Shown: positions 11,983 to 21,912, counted from the first letter of the stretch. The stretch is 64,000 nucleotides of DNA from Ralstonia mannitolilytica (GCF_905397375.1 NZ_CAJPVG010000017.1:1-64000), one strand, 5' to 3'. A program made the numbers and translations. Notes: generated from the sequence alone by a model not told the origin.

Positions 11983-12270
11983 ATGATTGCTGTGAATACT
12001 CCGACGTTCTCGCACCAGTCCGATCCGCACAAGCGCGCGCGTCTGCGCTGGCGTGCCCGGCGCGGTCTGCTGGAGAACGATATCATCGTCGAGCGCTTCT
12101 TCAACCGCTACGAGACGGAACTGTCGGATGACGACGTTGCCGCACTTTCGCAGTTGTTCGACCTGCCCGACAACGACCTGATGGATCTCCTGCTTGCACG
12201 CAAGGAGCCTGAAGGTGCACTCGACGTGCCGCAGGTTCAGCACGTCCTGACCTTGCTGCGCTCGGTCTGA
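11983..12270 (+). CDS. sdhE: FAD assembly factor SdhE
   Basis: 95 residues, SdhE/YgfY family, a small helical protein that promotes covalent attachment of FAD to SdhA. The family signature RGxxE is present as RRGLLEND, with IIVERFFNRYE and a LFDLPDNDLMDLLLARKEP segment. The ATG at 11983 is chosen; a longer frame starting at 11941 would begin inside the hairpin. Position after sdhCDAB supports the assignment. Confidence 0.9.
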   Translation: MIAVNTPTFSHQSDPHKRARLRWRARRGLLENDIIVERFFNRYETELSDDDVAALSQLFDLPDNDLMDLLLARKEPEGALDVPQVQHVLTLLRSV

Positions 12271-12392
12271 GTCCGGCGCGCGAGAGGTTGCCGCAAGACG
12301 AATCGGTTGTGCCGCCCCCTGCAGGCATCCGTGATCCGTCTGGCGGGAGTCTCCCGACTTCATTTTCATAAACAGCAGAGAAGGAAACCGAC

Positions 12393-13694
12393 ATGACGCC
12401 GTCCGATGTGAAAGCCACCCTATCGTTTTCCGATGGCTCGCCCAGCGTTGAGCTGCCGATCTACAAGGGCACGGTTGGCCCGGACGTGATCGACATCCGC
12501 AAGCTGTATGGCCAGACCGGGAAGTTTACGTACGACCCCGGCTTCATGTCGACCGCGTCGTGCAACTCCAAGATCACCTACATCGATGGCGACAAGGGCG
12601 AACTGCTCTATCGCGGCTATGCCATCGACGATCTGGCCAGCAAGTGCGACTTTTTGGAAATCTGCTACCTGCTGCTCAAGGGCGAACTGCCGAACGCCAA
12701 GCAGAAGCAGGAGTTCAATGACACCGTCATGCATCACACCATGGTGCATGAACAGATGCAGTACTTCATGCGCGGTTTCCGCCGCGACGCGCACCCGATG
12801 GCTGTCCTGACCGGTCTGGTGGGCGCGATGAGCGCGTTCTACCCGGATGCCGCCAACATCAACGATCCGCGCGAGCGCGAGATCTCGCAGATCCGCCTGA
12901 TCGCCAAGCTGCCGACGCTGGTGGCCATGGCATACAAGTACAACATCGGGCAGCCGAACATCTACCCGCAGAACGACCTCTCCTACACGGGCAACTTCAT
13001 GCGCATGATGTTCGCCACGCCGTGCGAGGAGTACAAGGTCAATCCGGTGCTGGAGCGTGCGCTGGACCGCATCTTCATCCTCCACGCAGACCACGAGCAG
13101 AACGCCTCCACGTCGACCGTGCGTCTGGCAGGTTCCTCGGGCACGAACCCGATCGCCGCGATCGCTGCCGGCATTGCCTGCCTGTGGGGCCCGGCGCACG
13201 GCGGTGCGAACGAAGCCGCACTGAACATGCTGGAAGAGATCGGCACCGTCGACAAGGTTCCGGAGTTCATCAAGCAGGTCAAGGACAAGAACAGCGGCGT
13301 GCGCCTGATGGGCTTCGGTCACCGGGTGTACAAGAATTATGATCCGCGCGCCAAGCTGATGCGCGAGACGTGCCACGAAGTGCTGCAAGAACTGGGTCTG
13401 CAGAACGACCCGCTGTTCAAGCTCGCCATGGAACTGGAAAAGATCGCGCTGGAAGACGAGTACTTCGTCAGCCGCAAGCTGTATCCGAACGTCGACTTCT
13501 ACTCCGGGATCGTGCAGCGCGCCCTGGGCATCCCGACCTCGATGTTCACGTGTATCTTCGCGCTGGCCCGCTCGGTGGGCTGGATTGCGCAGTGGGAAGA
13601 GATGATCACCGATCCGGAGTACAAGATCGGCCGCCCGCGCCAGCTGTTCAACGGCGCCGCTCTGCGCGAAGTCCCGGCGCTGGACAAGCGCTAA
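12393..13694 (+). CDS. gltA: Citrate synthase (type II, hexameric)
   Basis: 433 residues. It condenses oxaloacetate with acetyl-CoA to form citrate. Catalytic His regions are in LHADHEQNASTS and GFGHRVYKNYDPRA, and the catalytic Asp is in YPNVDFYSGIV. The length and N-terminal domain match Gram-negative, NADH-inhibited enzymes. Start ATG 12393 is preceded by AAGGAAA. It is a separate unit from sdh: there is a 120-bp gap upstream and a terminator downstream. Confidence 0.97.
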   Translation: MTPSDVKATLSFSDGSPSVELPIYKGTVGPDVIDIRKLYGQTGKFTYDPGFMSTASCNSKITYIDGDKGELLYRGYAIDDLASKCDFLEICYLLLKGELPNAKQKQEFNDTVMHHTMVHEQMQYFMRGFRRDAHPMAVLTGLVGAMSAFYPDAANINDPREREISQIRLIAKLPTLVAMAYKYNIGQPNIYPQNDLSYTGNFMRMMFATPCEEYKVNPVLERALDRIFILHADHEQNASTSTVRLAGSSGTNPIAAIAAGIACLWGPAHGGANEAALNMLEEIGTVDKVPEFIKQVKDKNSGVRLMGFGHRVYKNYDPRAKLMRETCHEVLQELGLQNDPLFKLAMELEKIALEDEYFVSRKLYPNVDFYSGIVQRALGIPTSMFTCIFALARSVGWIAQWEEMITDPEYKIGRPRQLFNGAALREVPALDKR

Positions 13695-13710
13695 GCCAGC
13701 GTGTCCTGGC

Positions 13711-13745
13711 AAAAACCCCGCCCGGGAAACCGGCGGGGTTTTTTG
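13711..13745 (+). terminator. Terminator of gltA
   Basis: AAAAACCCCGCC (13711-13722) pairs with GGCGGGGTTTTT (13732-13743), with a short loop and T-tail, 17 bp past the gltA stop. Confidence 0.9.
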
Positions 13746-13898
13746 TTGTCTGCGCGCAGCCAGGGCTTTCGCGAAATGGCGAAACCCCCTTTCGCCAGTC
13801 ACGTCCTGCGCCCGATGCACCGGGTGGCATAATCGGTCACTCCCCACGAAACTGCTCGCGCAGCCGCCAGGCATGGCGCGTTGTGCACGGATCGCATC

Positions 13899-15308
13899 AT
13901 GGCCAAGACGCTCTACGACAAACTCTGGGACGATCACGTCGTTCATACCGAGGAAGACGGCACGACCGTCCTCTACATCGATCGCCAACTGCTGCACGAA
14001 GTGACGAGCCCGCAGGCGTTCGAGGGCCTGAAGCTGGCGAACCGCCCCGTATGGCGCATCAGTGCCAATCTGGCCGTGTCGGATCACAACGTGCCGACCA
14101 CCGACCGCTCGCACGGCATCGCCGATCCGGTCTCGAAGCTGCAGGTCGATACGCTTGATGCGAACTGCGACGCCTACGGCATCACGCAGTTCAAGATGAA
14201 CGACAAGCGCCAGGGCATCGTGCACGTGATCGGGCCGGAGCAGGGCGCGACGCTGCCGGGCATGACGGTGGTCTGCGGCGATTCGCACACCAGCACGCAC
14301 GGCGCATTCGGCGCGCTGGCCCACGGCATCGGCACGTCGGAAGTCGAACACGTGTTGGCCACGCAGACGCTGCTCGCCAAGAAGAGCAAGAACATGCTCG
14401 TGAAGGTGGAGGGCACGTTGCCGAGCGGCTGTACCGCCAAGGACATCGTGCTCGCCATCATCGGCAAGATCGGTACGGCCGGCGGCACGGGCTACGCCAT
14501 GGAGTTCGGCGGCTCTGCCATTCGCGCGCTCTCGATGGAAGGCCGCATGACGGTGTGCAACATGGCGATCGAGGCTGGCGCCCGCGCCGGCATGGTCGCC
14601 GTGGACGACGTGACGCTGGAGTACATCAAGGGGCGCCCGTTCGCGCCGCAGGGCGTGGAGTGGGAGCAGGCCGTCCAGTACTGGCGCACACTGCATTCCG
14701 ATGAAGGTGCTCACTTTGACCGCGTGGTCGAGCTGCGTGCTGAAGAGATCCGCCCGCAGGTGAGCTGGGGCACGTCGCCTGAAATGGTGGTCAGCATTGA
14801 AGACCGCGTGCCGGATCCCGAGAAGGAAAAAGACCCGAACAAGCGCAACGCCATGGAGCGTGCGCTCGAATACATGGGCCTGCAGCCGAACGTTGCCATC
14901 AGTGATATCAACATCGACAAGGTGTTCATTGGATCGTGCACCAACAGCCGCATCGAAGACATGCGCGCCGCGGCCTGGGTCGTGCAGAAGCTGGGCAAGC
15001 GCATCGCTTCCAACGTGAAGCTGGCGATGGTCGTGCCGGGCTCAGGCCTCGTGAAGGAACAGGCCGAACGCGAGGGGCTCGACAAAATCTTCAAGGCGGC
15101 GGGCTTTGAATGGCGCGAGCCGGGCTGCTCGATGTGCCTGGCGATGAACGCTGACCGCCTCGAGCCGGGCGAGCGTTGTGCATCGACGTCCAACCGCAAC
15201 TTCGAAGGCCGTCAGGGCGCTGGCGGCCGCACGCACCTGGTGAGCCCGGCGATGGCCGCCGCGGCCGCGCTGGAAGGGCACTTCGTCGACGTGCGCAAGC
15301 TCGCCTGA
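13899..15308 (+). CDS. leuC: 3-isopropylmalate dehydratase large subunit
   Basis: 469 residues, aconitase superfamily. It isomerises 2- to 3-isopropylmalate in leucine synthesis together with LeuD. Fe-S cysteines lie in FIGSCTNSRIEDMR and GCSMCLAMN; VCGDSHTSTHGAFG is also conserved. The ATG at 13899 gives the usual MAKTLYDKLW start; an upstream in-frame GTG adds six residues. First gene of leuCDB, 33 bp before leuD. Confidence 0.97.
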   Translation: MAKTLYDKLWDDHVVHTEEDGTTVLYIDRQLLHEVTSPQAFEGLKLANRPVWRISANLAVSDHNVPTTDRSHGIADPVSKLQVDTLDANCDAYGITQFKMNDKRQGIVHVIGPEQGATLPGMTVVCGDSHTSTHGAFGALAHGIGTSEVEHVLATQTLLAKKSKNMLVKVEGTLPSGCTAKDIVLAIIGKIGTAGGTGYAMEFGGSAIRALSMEGRMTVCNMAIEAGARAGMVAVDDVTLEYIKGRPFAPQGVEWEQAVQYWRTLHSDEGAHFDRVVELRAEEIRPQVSWGTSPEMVVSIEDRVPDPEKEKDPNKRNAMERALEYMGLQPNVAISDINIDKVFIGSCTNSRIEDMRAAAWVVQKLGKRIASNVKLAMVVPGSGLVKEQAEREGLDKIFKAAGFEWREPGCSMCLAMNADRLEPGERCASTSNRNFEGRQGAGGRTHLVSPAMAAAAALEGHFVDVRKLA

Positions 15309-15341
15309 GTCGCAGCAGGAAGGAATAGGAAAGAAGCGATC

Positions 15342-15992
15342 ATGGAAAAATTCATCGTTCACACCGGCCTCGTGGCGCCGCTTGACCGCGAGAACGTCGA
15401 CACCGACGCCATCATCCCGAAGCAATTCCTCAAGTCGATCAAGCGCACGGGCTTTGGCCCGAACCTGTTCGACGAATGGCGCTACAAGGACGTCGGCGAA
15501 CCCGGTCAGGACAACAGCAAGCGCCCGCTGAACCCGGATTTCGTGCTGAACCAGCCGCGCTATCAAGGCGCGTCGATCCTTCTGACGCGCAAGAACTTCG
15601 GTTGCGGCAGCTCGCGCGAGCACGCACCGTGGGCACTGCAGCAGTACGGCTTCCGCGCCATCATCGCGCCGAGCTTTGCCGACATCTTCTTCAACAACTG
15701 CTTCAAGAACGGTCTGCTGCCGATCGTGCTGACGGAGTCGCAAGTCGACCACCTGTTCAACGAGACGCAGGCTTTCACCGGCTATCAGCTGACCGTCGAT
15801 CTGGACAAGCAGGTCGTCGTCACACCGGGCGGTACGGCATATCCGTTCGACATCACGGCGTTCCGCAAATACTGCCTGCTCAACGGCTTTGATGACATCG
15901 GCCTGACCCTGCGCTATGCAGACAAGATCAAGGCGTTCGAGGCGCAGCGTCTGGCCAAGATGCCGTGGCTCGCACACAGGCTCGTCGGTTGA
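15342..15992 (+). CDS. leuD: 3-isopropylmalate dehydratase small subunit
   Basis: 216 residues, full length. Swivel domain with NVDTDAIIPKQFLKSI and GCGSSREHAPWAL, which bind and position substrate in the LeuCD heterodimer. Start ATG 15342 follows an AGGAA-rich leader. Unlike some Ralstonia relatives I know of, no entericidin-like gene lies between leuC and leuD (gap 33 bp). Confidence 0.97.
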   Translation: MEKFIVHTGLVAPLDRENVDTDAIIPKQFLKSIKRTGFGPNLFDEWRYKDVGEPGQDNSKRPLNPDFVLNQPRYQGASILLTRKNFGCGSSREHAPWALQQYGFRAIIAPSFADIFFNNCFKNGLLPIVLTESQVDHLFNETQAFTGYQLTVDLDKQVVVTPGGTAYPFDITAFRKYCLLNGFDDIGLTLRYADKIKAFEAQRLAKMPWLAHRLVG

Positions 15993-16021
15993 GCTGACGA
16001 TAGAACAACAAGGAAATACGC

Positions 16022-17092
16022 ATGACCAAGATTGCAGTGTTGCCGGGTGACGGCATTGGCAAGGAAATCGTCGCCGAGGCAGTGAAGGTGCTCAAGGCGC
16101 TGGGCGAGTCGTTCGAGATGGAAACCGCCCCGGTAGGCGGTGCGGGCTACGAGGCCCAGGGCCACCCGCTGCCCGAAGACACGCTCAAGCTGGCCAAGGA
16201 GGCCGATGCCATCCTGTTCGGCGCCGTGGGCGACTGGAAGTACGACACGCTGCCGCGCGAGCTGCGCCCGGAGCAGGCGATCCTTGGCCTGCGCAAGCAT
16301 CTGCAGCTGTTCGCCAACTTCCGCCCGGCCATCTGCTATCCGGAGCTGACCGGTGCCTCGAGCCTGAAGCCCGAGATCGTGGCCGGCCTCGACATCCTGA
16401 TCGTGCGGGAGCTCAATGGCGACATCTACTTCGGCCAGCCGCGCGGCGTGCGGGCCGCGCCGGACGGCCTGTTCGCCGGCGCGCGCGAAGGCTTCGACAC
16501 CATGCGCTACGCCGAGCCGGAAATCCGCCGCATCGCGCACGTCGCCTTCCAGGCTGCCGCCAAGCGTGGCAAGAAGCTGTGCTCCGTCGATAAGGCCAAC
16601 GTGCTCGAGACGTTCCAGTTCTGGAAGGACATCGTCACCGACGTGCACAAGGAGTACCCCGAGGTCGAGCTGTCGCACATGTACGTCGACAACGCGGCCA
16701 TGCAGCTCGTCAAGGCGCCGAAGAACTTCGACGTGATCGTCACCGGCAACATGTTCGGCGACATCCTCTCGGACGAGGCGGCCATGCTGACGGGCTCGAT
16801 TGGCATGCTGCCGTCGGCGTCGCTCGATGCCAACAACAAAGGCTTGTATGAGCCGTCGCACGGTTCTGCGCCGGACATCGCGGGCAAGGGGATCGCCAAC
16901 CCGCTGGCGACGATCCTGTCCGCCGCGATGATGCTGCGCTATTCGCTGAACAAGGCCGAGCAGGCCGATCGCATCGAAAACGCCGTCAAGAAGGTGCTCG
17001 CCCAGGGCTATCGCACGGGCGACATCCTGACGCCGGGCTGCAAGCAGGTCGGTACGGTGGAGATGGGCGACGCGGTGGTCGCAGCCCTGTAA
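16022..17092 (+). CDS. leuB: 3-isopropylmalate dehydrogenase
   Basis: 356 residues, NAD-dependent beta-decarboxylating dehydrogenase of leucine synthesis. PGDGIGKEIVAEAVKVL opens the protein; substrate-binding and metal-binding residues are in RELNGDIYFG, VDNAAMQLV and GNMFGDILSDEAAM, and the NAD site is HGSAPDIAGKGIANP. AAGGAA ribosome site at 16011. Last gene of leuCDB. Confidence 0.97.
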   Translation: MTKIAVLPGDGIGKEIVAEAVKVLKALGESFEMETAPVGGAGYEAQGHPLPEDTLKLAKEADAILFGAVGDWKYDTLPRELRPEQAILGLRKHLQLFANFRPAICYPELTGASSLKPEIVAGLDILIVRELNGDIYFGQPRGVRAAPDGLFAGAREGFDTMRYAEPEIRRIAHVAFQAAAKRGKKLCSVDKANVLETFQFWKDIVTDVHKEYPEVELSHMYVDNAAMQLVKAPKNFDVIVTGNMFGDILSDEAAMLTGSIGMLPSASLDANNKGLYEPSHGSAPDIAGKGIANPLATILSAAMMLRYSLNKAEQADRIENAVKKVLAQGYRTGDILTPGCKQVGTVEMGDAVVAAL

Positions 17093-17202
17093 ATGAAACG
17101 CGCGTTGCGGTGCCGTCACATCCGGTCCCGCAATCGTCGTTTTTTCGGTGGACACATGTTGCAGTGCATTGTGTGGCCGCCAAATCGTGTATATTTTTGC
17201 AG

Positions 17203-17349
17203 ATGATCTCGATCGCGCTTCCCGTCCTCGTACTGGGCATTCTGGGCACCCTGGCTATCTCCGCCAAGGGCACCGCCGCGCGCGCTCGCATGACGCCTGT
17301 CGAGATTCGCACGACCACCAAAATCATTACCAAAAAAACGATCTTCTGA
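17203..17349 (+). CDS. Candidate 48-residue single-pass membrane protein
   Basis: Between leuB and asd. An N-terminal hydrophobic helix (MISIALPVLVLGILGTLAI) is followed by a basic, Thr-rich tail ending TKIITKKTIF. Codon third positions are mostly G/C, as in the real neighbours. There is no strong ribosome site and no family I recognise, so it is only a candidate. An in-frame longer version starts at 17110, but its first 31 residues look non-coding. Confidence 0.4.
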   Translation: MISIALPVLVLGILGTLAISAKGTAARARMTPVEIRTTTKIITKKTIF

Positions 17350-17430
17350 TCGTCCGTCGTGCCCGTTCGCCTTCCCCGCGCGGTCACGCCGGGCGACTGA
17401 GGCGGGGAAAATCACTAGAGGTTCACAATC

Positions 17431-18534
17431 ATGAAGGTAGGTCTCGTCGGTTGGCGCGGCATGGTCGGCAGCGTGCTGATGCAGCGCATGCAGGAAGAGA
17501 AGGATTTCGACCTGATCGACACGGTGTTCTTCAGCACCAGTAATGCCGGCGGCAAGGCGCCCGCATTCGCCAGGACGAGTGCGCCCCTGGCCGACGCCAA
17601 CGACATCGAAGCACTGAAGGCCTGCGACACGATCATTACGTGCCAGGGCGGCGACTACACGACCGAAGTCTTCCCGAAGCTGCGCGCTGCCGGCTGGAAC
17701 GGTTACTGGATCGACGCCGCCTCGACGCTGCGCATGGAAGACGATGCCGTGATCGTGCTGGACCCGGTCAACCTGTCGCTCATCAAGAACGCGGTGGCGG
17801 CTGGCACCAAGAACTTCATCGGCGGCAACTGCACCAACTCCATCCTGCTGATGGGCGTGGGCGGCCTGTTCCGCGAAGGGCTGGTCGAATGGGTCAGCTC
17901 GATGACCTACCAAGCAGCCTCGGGCGGGGGTGCAAACCACATGCGCGAGCTGCTCAAGGGCATGGGCGTGATCCACGGCGCCGTGGCTGATGAGCTGGCC
18001 AACCCGGCGTCCGCCATTCTCGATATCGACCGCAAGGTTGCCAAGACGATTCGCGAATACGTGCCGACGGAGTTCTTCCCGGCGCCGCTGGCCGGTGGCC
18101 TGATCCCGTGGATCGACAAGCAGCTCGACAACGGCCAGTCGAAGGAAGAGTGGAAGGGCCAGGCCGAGGTCAACAAGATCCTGGGCACGGCGCAGACCAT
18201 TCCTGTAGACGGCCTCTGCGTGCGCATCGGCGCAATGCGCTGCCACAGTCTGGGCCTGACACTCAAGCTCAAGCGCGATCTGCCGCTCGAAGAGATCGAA
18301 CAGATCATCCGCTCGGGCAACCCCTGGGTGAAGTGGGTGCCGAACGACCGCAGCATCACCGAAAAGGAACTGACGCCGGCTTCCATCACGGGCAGCCTGC
18401 AGGTCGGTGTGGGCCGTGTGCGCAAGCTGAACATGGGACCGGAGTACGTGAGCGCTTTCGTGATCGGCGACCAGCTCCTGTGGGGGGCGGCTGAACCGCT
18501 GCGCCGTACCTTGCGCATCCTGCTGGGCAAGTGA
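17431..18534 (+). CDS. asd: Aspartate-semialdehyde dehydrogenase
   Basis: 367 residues, the Gram-negative long form. It reduces aspartyl phosphate to aspartate semialdehyde for lysine, methionine, threonine and peptidoglycan DAP. NADP site GLVGWRGMVGSVLMQRM; catalytic Cys in GGNCTNS; catalytic His region RCHSLGLTLKLKRDLP. Start ATG 17431. No intrinsic terminator was found after it. Confidence 0.96.
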   Translation: MKVGLVGWRGMVGSVLMQRMQEEKDFDLIDTVFFSTSNAGGKAPAFARTSAPLADANDIEALKACDTIITCQGGDYTTEVFPKLRAAGWNGYWIDAASTLRMEDDAVIVLDPVNLSLIKNAVAAGTKNFIGGNCTNSILLMGVGGLFREGLVEWVSSMTYQAASGGGANHMRELLKGMGVIHGAVADELANPASAILDIDRKVAKTIREYVPTEFFPAPLAGGLIPWIDKQLDNGQSKEEWKGQAEVNKILGTAQTIPVDGLCVRIGAMRCHSLGLTLKLKRDLPLEEIEQIIRSGNPWVKWVPNDRSITEKELTPASITGSLQVGVGRVRKLNMGPEYVSAFVIGDQLLWGAAEPLRRTLRILLGK

Positions 18535-18935
18535 TCGGCCCTTTACTTTTATTGCCAGACCAGGCTGCGGCATGTGTCGTTGCGGCCTGACAACAGAATG
18601 TGCGTTTTTTCCTCCAACGCCGCGCGGCCTGCGCGGCGTTGTGCCATCTGGATGCCCACTGCTTGTAACGTTGGTACACAATAGCGGCCAGCATTGCGGC
18701 AAGACAGCCGTCCCCCCGTGTGTGGGGTGGACGAGGCCGGGGGAGGGGTTGGCGCCGCATCGGAGCACACGCATTCCGGGGGGTACGTCGGGTGCTTCAG
18801 AATCGTGCCAATCCTGTCGATTGAACAAAAATTGACGGCGATTCTTATCCACGCATTTCACCTGTTGGGTGAACTTGCTGCGCTAACTCGTTGATGTTAA
18901 GTTCGTTTGCACATTACAAAATAACGGAGTCGAAG
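18535..18935 (+). other. asd-fimV intergenic region with hairpin
   Basis: About 400 bp without a gene. A perfect 10-bp stem, AACGCCGCGC (18616-18625) with GCGCGGCGTT (18631-18640), has a 5-nt loop but no T-run after it. The rest should hold the fimV promoter; TTGTAACG and TACACAAT around 18664-18680 are AT-richer but not a clear spaced pair. Confidence 0.4.
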
Positions 18936-21830
18936 GTGAGGGTGAGCCAATACCGCCGGAGAGAATCGTCCCATCGCAGTCCTCGTTGGTCGGCCGTCGC
19001 ATTTGCCGCCGCGACCCTGCTGCTGATCCAACCGACGGCGCAGGCGGCGGGCTTTGGTGCGCTGCATGTGCGTTCCAGCCTCGGGCAGCCGCTGCAGGCA
19101 GAAATCGATCTGACCGGTGTGACGCCCGAAGAGGCGCAAAACTTGGTCGCCAAGTTGGCTGCTCCTGACGCCTATGCCCGGGCCGGCCTGACATACAACC
19201 CAATCGTCTCGTCGCTGCGCGCGTCGCTCGTGCGCCTGCCAGATGGCAATTACGTCGTGCGCCTGCGTTCGACGCAGCCTGTGGCGGAGCCGTTTGTTGA
19301 CGTGCTGATGGATCTGAACTGGGCAAGCGGCCACGTGTCGCGCGCCTACACCTTCCTGCTCGATCCGGCGGGCTCCAGCAATAGCACCCAGAATTTTGCG
19401 CCGACGCCTGTCGTGCAGGCCACGACACCCGGCGCGGCAGAGCCGGCCCCGGCGACCCCGCCGCAGGCAGCGGCGCCTGCCGCATCCACGGCGGCTCCGG
19501 CACGTCAGAACCGCCCGGCTCGCCAGGCCGCACGTCCGCAGCAGGGCGCACCCGCCGCCACGGCCCCAGACGCTGCGTCCGGCGGCGCGTACACCGTGCA
19601 GCGGGGCGACAGCCTGTACGACATTGCGTCGACAGCGGCCCAGGGCCAGGACGCCGTGTCGCTCGACCAGATGTTGCTCGCACTGTATCGCAACAATCCG
19701 AACGCGTTCATCGGCGGCAATATCAACCGGCTGCGTACCGGTTCGGTGCTGAAGGTGCCGTCGCAGGCCGAAGCCCAGAAGGTTTCGCCGCGTGAAGCGC
19801 GCCGCGAGGTCGTTGCCCGCACGTCGGGCTTTGCCGGTTACCGTAACCGGCTGGCCACGGCTGCCGAGGCCAACGCCGCCACGGATACCGATTCGGCCCG
19901 CCAGCAGAGCGGCAGCGTGTCGGCTCGCGTGCAGGATCAAGCCACGCCTGCAGCCAGCGGGCGCGACGAGCTGCGCCTGTCGAAGGCAGAGCGTTCAGGC
20001 AAGGCGGGCGCTGCCGCGGCCCGCGACGAGGAACTCGTCGCCAAGGAGCGTGCGCTCAAGGAAATGGAATCGCGCGTTGCACAGTTGGAGAAGAATCTCG
20101 CCGACATGCAACGCCTGGTGGAGTTGAAGAACGCCGAGCTGGCCAAGGCGGCCGCCAATGCCGCCAAGCCGGCCTCAGCGGCGCCGTCCGTGGCGGCCGC
20201 CCCTGCGGTGACGGCAGGCAATGCGCCTGCGCCGGCTACGGCAGCTGCAGCATCCACGCCGGCGCAGGAGCAGCCGGCCGCGGCAGCGCAGGCCGACACG
20301 CCGGCCGCTTCGTCCGTAACGGCGGCGGCTTCGGCACCGGCGGCAGCCTCGGCGCCGGTTGCAGCCGCGTCCGCGCCGACCGCTGCTGCAAGCGCACCGG
20401 CAGCAGCTGCGTCCGCGCCTGCCGCCGCACCGAAGAAGGCACCGGTGGTCGTTGCGCCGCCGCCCGTTGAGGAAGAATCGTTCTTCTCGACCCTCCTGGG
20501 CAACCCGATGGCACTGGGCCTGGGCGGACTCGTGATCGCGCTGCTGGGTGGCCTGGTGGTGTATCGCCGCCGCCAGCAGAAGCCCGACCAGGCACACGGC
20601 TTCCAGGACAGCCTGCTGTCGCAGGAAAGCACGGTCATGGCCGGCGCCAATTCGCTGTTCGGTGCAGCCGGCGGCCAGAGCGTCGACACGTCGCAGCACA
20701 GCGTGTTCGGCGCGGATTTCCGGATCGGCGGCAGCAACGAGAGCAATGAAGTCGACCCGATTGCCGAGGCCGACGTCTATATCGCCTACGGCCGCGATGT
20801 GCAGGCCGAGGAGATCCTGCGTGAGGCGCTGGAGCAGCATCCTGACCGCCAGGCCATCCGCCTGAAGCTGATGGAGATCTACGCCAATCGCCAGGACGCA
20901 CATGGCTTCCAGACCATTGCCGAAGAGATGCTGGCGCAGGTCGGTGCCGGCTCGCCGGAGTGGGCGGAGGCGGCTGCGATGGGTCGCAAGTTCGACCCGG
21001 CCAACCCGCTGTACCTCACGGTGCAGGGCGACGGGCAGCATCCCGCCGCAGAAGCCCAGCCGGCGCCCATCCACAGCGGTGCGGCCGTAGCGGGCGCTGC
21101 CGCGCTGGCCGGCGTGGGTGCCGCGGTTGCCGCCGAAGCGTTCAGCCCGACGGTGACCGGACAGACTACCCGCCGCGGCGACGACTGGACGACATTGTCG
21201 CCGGATCTGGACCCGTCGGCTCCGTCGACCAAGGCGCCGCAGCTGGCGGACCTGGAGCTGCCGCTGGACTCGTTCCCGGCCCCCGCGGCTGGTGAGCCCA
21301 TCACCGCGCCCGCCGAGGCCTCGGACATCTTCAAGACGCATGCCGAGCCCGAAGCCGATCTGCCGCAGTTCAACGCGCATGCCGGCGAGGCCTATCAGCC
21401 CATCGCAACGCCGCCGCTGCACATGGATCTGTCGGACCTCTCGCTCGATCTGAACCCGACGCCGCCGGCTGAGGAAGCCGCCGCTCCCGCCGCATCCGCT
21501 GACACTGGCCTGCCGAGCTGGGCGCAGCCGACCGATCTGTCGCAGGCGCCGATGCATTTCGAAGCCGAGCCGCATCACGCCCAGCCCGCAGACGTGGCCA
21601 ACGACGAACCGCAATCGGCGATCCGCCTCGACACCAACCTGCCGCATACCCTGTCCGGCGAAGGCGGTACCGACGGCGTGCGCGATCTGCAGATCAAGTT
21701 CGACCTGGCCAAGGCCTACATCGAGATCGGTGATAAGGAGGGCGCACGTGAACTGCTGCAGGAAGTGCTGGACCTGGGCGATCCGTCGTTCCACGCCGAG
21801 GCCCAGGCCCTGATGCGCCAGATCGGCTGA
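18936..21830 (+). CDS. fimV: FimV/HubP-type polar organiser protein
   Basis: About 964 residues. Signal peptide, then a conserved periplasmic N-domain (GFGALHVRSSLGQPLQAEI), a LysM peptidoglycan-binding repeat near 218-272 (YTVQRGDSLYDIAS), a coiled coil (KERALKEMESRVAQLEKNLADMQRLVELKNAEL), a long Ala/Pro/Ser linker, one membrane helix near 530-548 (GLGGLVIALLGGLVVYRRRQQ), and a cytoplasmic acidic part with TPR-like segments ending in the FimV C-domain (KFDLAKAYIEIGDKEGARELLQEVLDLG). In relatives FimV supports type IV pili, twitching and polar protein placement. GTG 18936 with CGGAG 7 nt upstream is the chosen start; a TTG at 18891 is less likely. Confidence 0.9.
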   Translation: MRVSQYRRRESSHRSPRWSAVAFAAATLLLIQPTAQAAGFGALHVRSSLGQPLQAEIDLTGVTPEEAQNLVAKLAAPDAYARAGLTYNPIVSSLRASLVRLPDGNYVVRLRSTQPVAEPFVDVLMDLNWASGHVSRAYTFLLDPAGSSNSTQNFAPTPVVQATTPGAAEPAPATPPQAAAPAASTAAPARQNRPARQAARPQQGAPAATAPDAASGGAYTVQRGDSLYDIASTAAQGQDAVSLDQMLLALYRNNPNAFIGGNINRLRTGSVLKVPSQAEAQKVSPREARREVVARTSGFAGYRNRLATAAEANAATDTDSARQQSGSVSARVQDQATPAASGRDELRLSKAERSGKAGAAAARDEELVAKERALKEMESRVAQLEKNLADMQRLVELKNAELAKAAANAAKPASAAPSVAAAPAVTAGNAPAPATAAAASTPAQEQPAAAAQADTPAASSVTAAASAPAAASAPVAAASAPTAAASAPAAAASAPAAAPKKAPVVVAPPPVEEESFFSTLLGNPMALGLGGLVIALLGGLVVYRRRQQKPDQAHGFQDSLLSQESTVMAGANSLFGAAGGQSVDTSQHSVFGADFRIGGSNESNEVDPIAEADVYIAYGRDVQAEEILREALEQHPDRQAIRLKLMEIYANRQDAHGFQTIAEEMLAQVGAGSPEWAEAAAMGRKFDPANPLYLTVQGDGQHPAAEAQPAPIHSGAAVAGAAALAGVGAAVAAEAFSPTVTGQTTRRGDDWTTLSPDLDPSAPSTKAPQLADLELPLDSFPAPAAGEPITAPAEASDIFKTHAEPEADLPQFNAHAGEAYQPIATPPLHMDLSDLSLDLNPTPPAEEAAAPAASADTGLPSWAQPTDLSQAPMHFEAEPHHAQPADVANDEPQSAIRLDTNLPHTLSGEGGTDGVRDLQIKFDLAKAYIEIGDKEGARELLQEVLDLGDPSFHAEAQALMRQIG

Positions 21831-21855
21831 CGCACCGCCTGTACGCCATCGACGG

Positions 21856-21890
21856 CGCCGGCAGGGTGGTATCCTGCCGGCGTTTTTCTT
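21856..21890 (+). terminator. Terminator of fimV
   Basis: CGCCGGCAGG (21856-21865) pairs with CCTGCCGGCG (21873-21882), followed by a T-rich tail. It lies between fimV and truA. Confidence 0.88.
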
Positions 21891-21912
21891 TCCGCATGAG
21901 GATTCACAGGGC

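Noticed and set aside
12420..14714. 764-codon minus-strand frame spanning gltA and leuC
   Set aside because: Crosses two well-supported genes and a terminator, no recognisable motifs.
17372..17409. TTCCCCGC/GCGGGGAA inverted repeat before asd as a terminator or riboswitch
   Set aside because: Long loop, no T tail, no known riboswitch features.
18616..18640. Hairpin after asd as an intrinsic terminator
   Set aside because: Perfect stem but no T-run on either exit side; listed only as a hairpin in the intergenic region.
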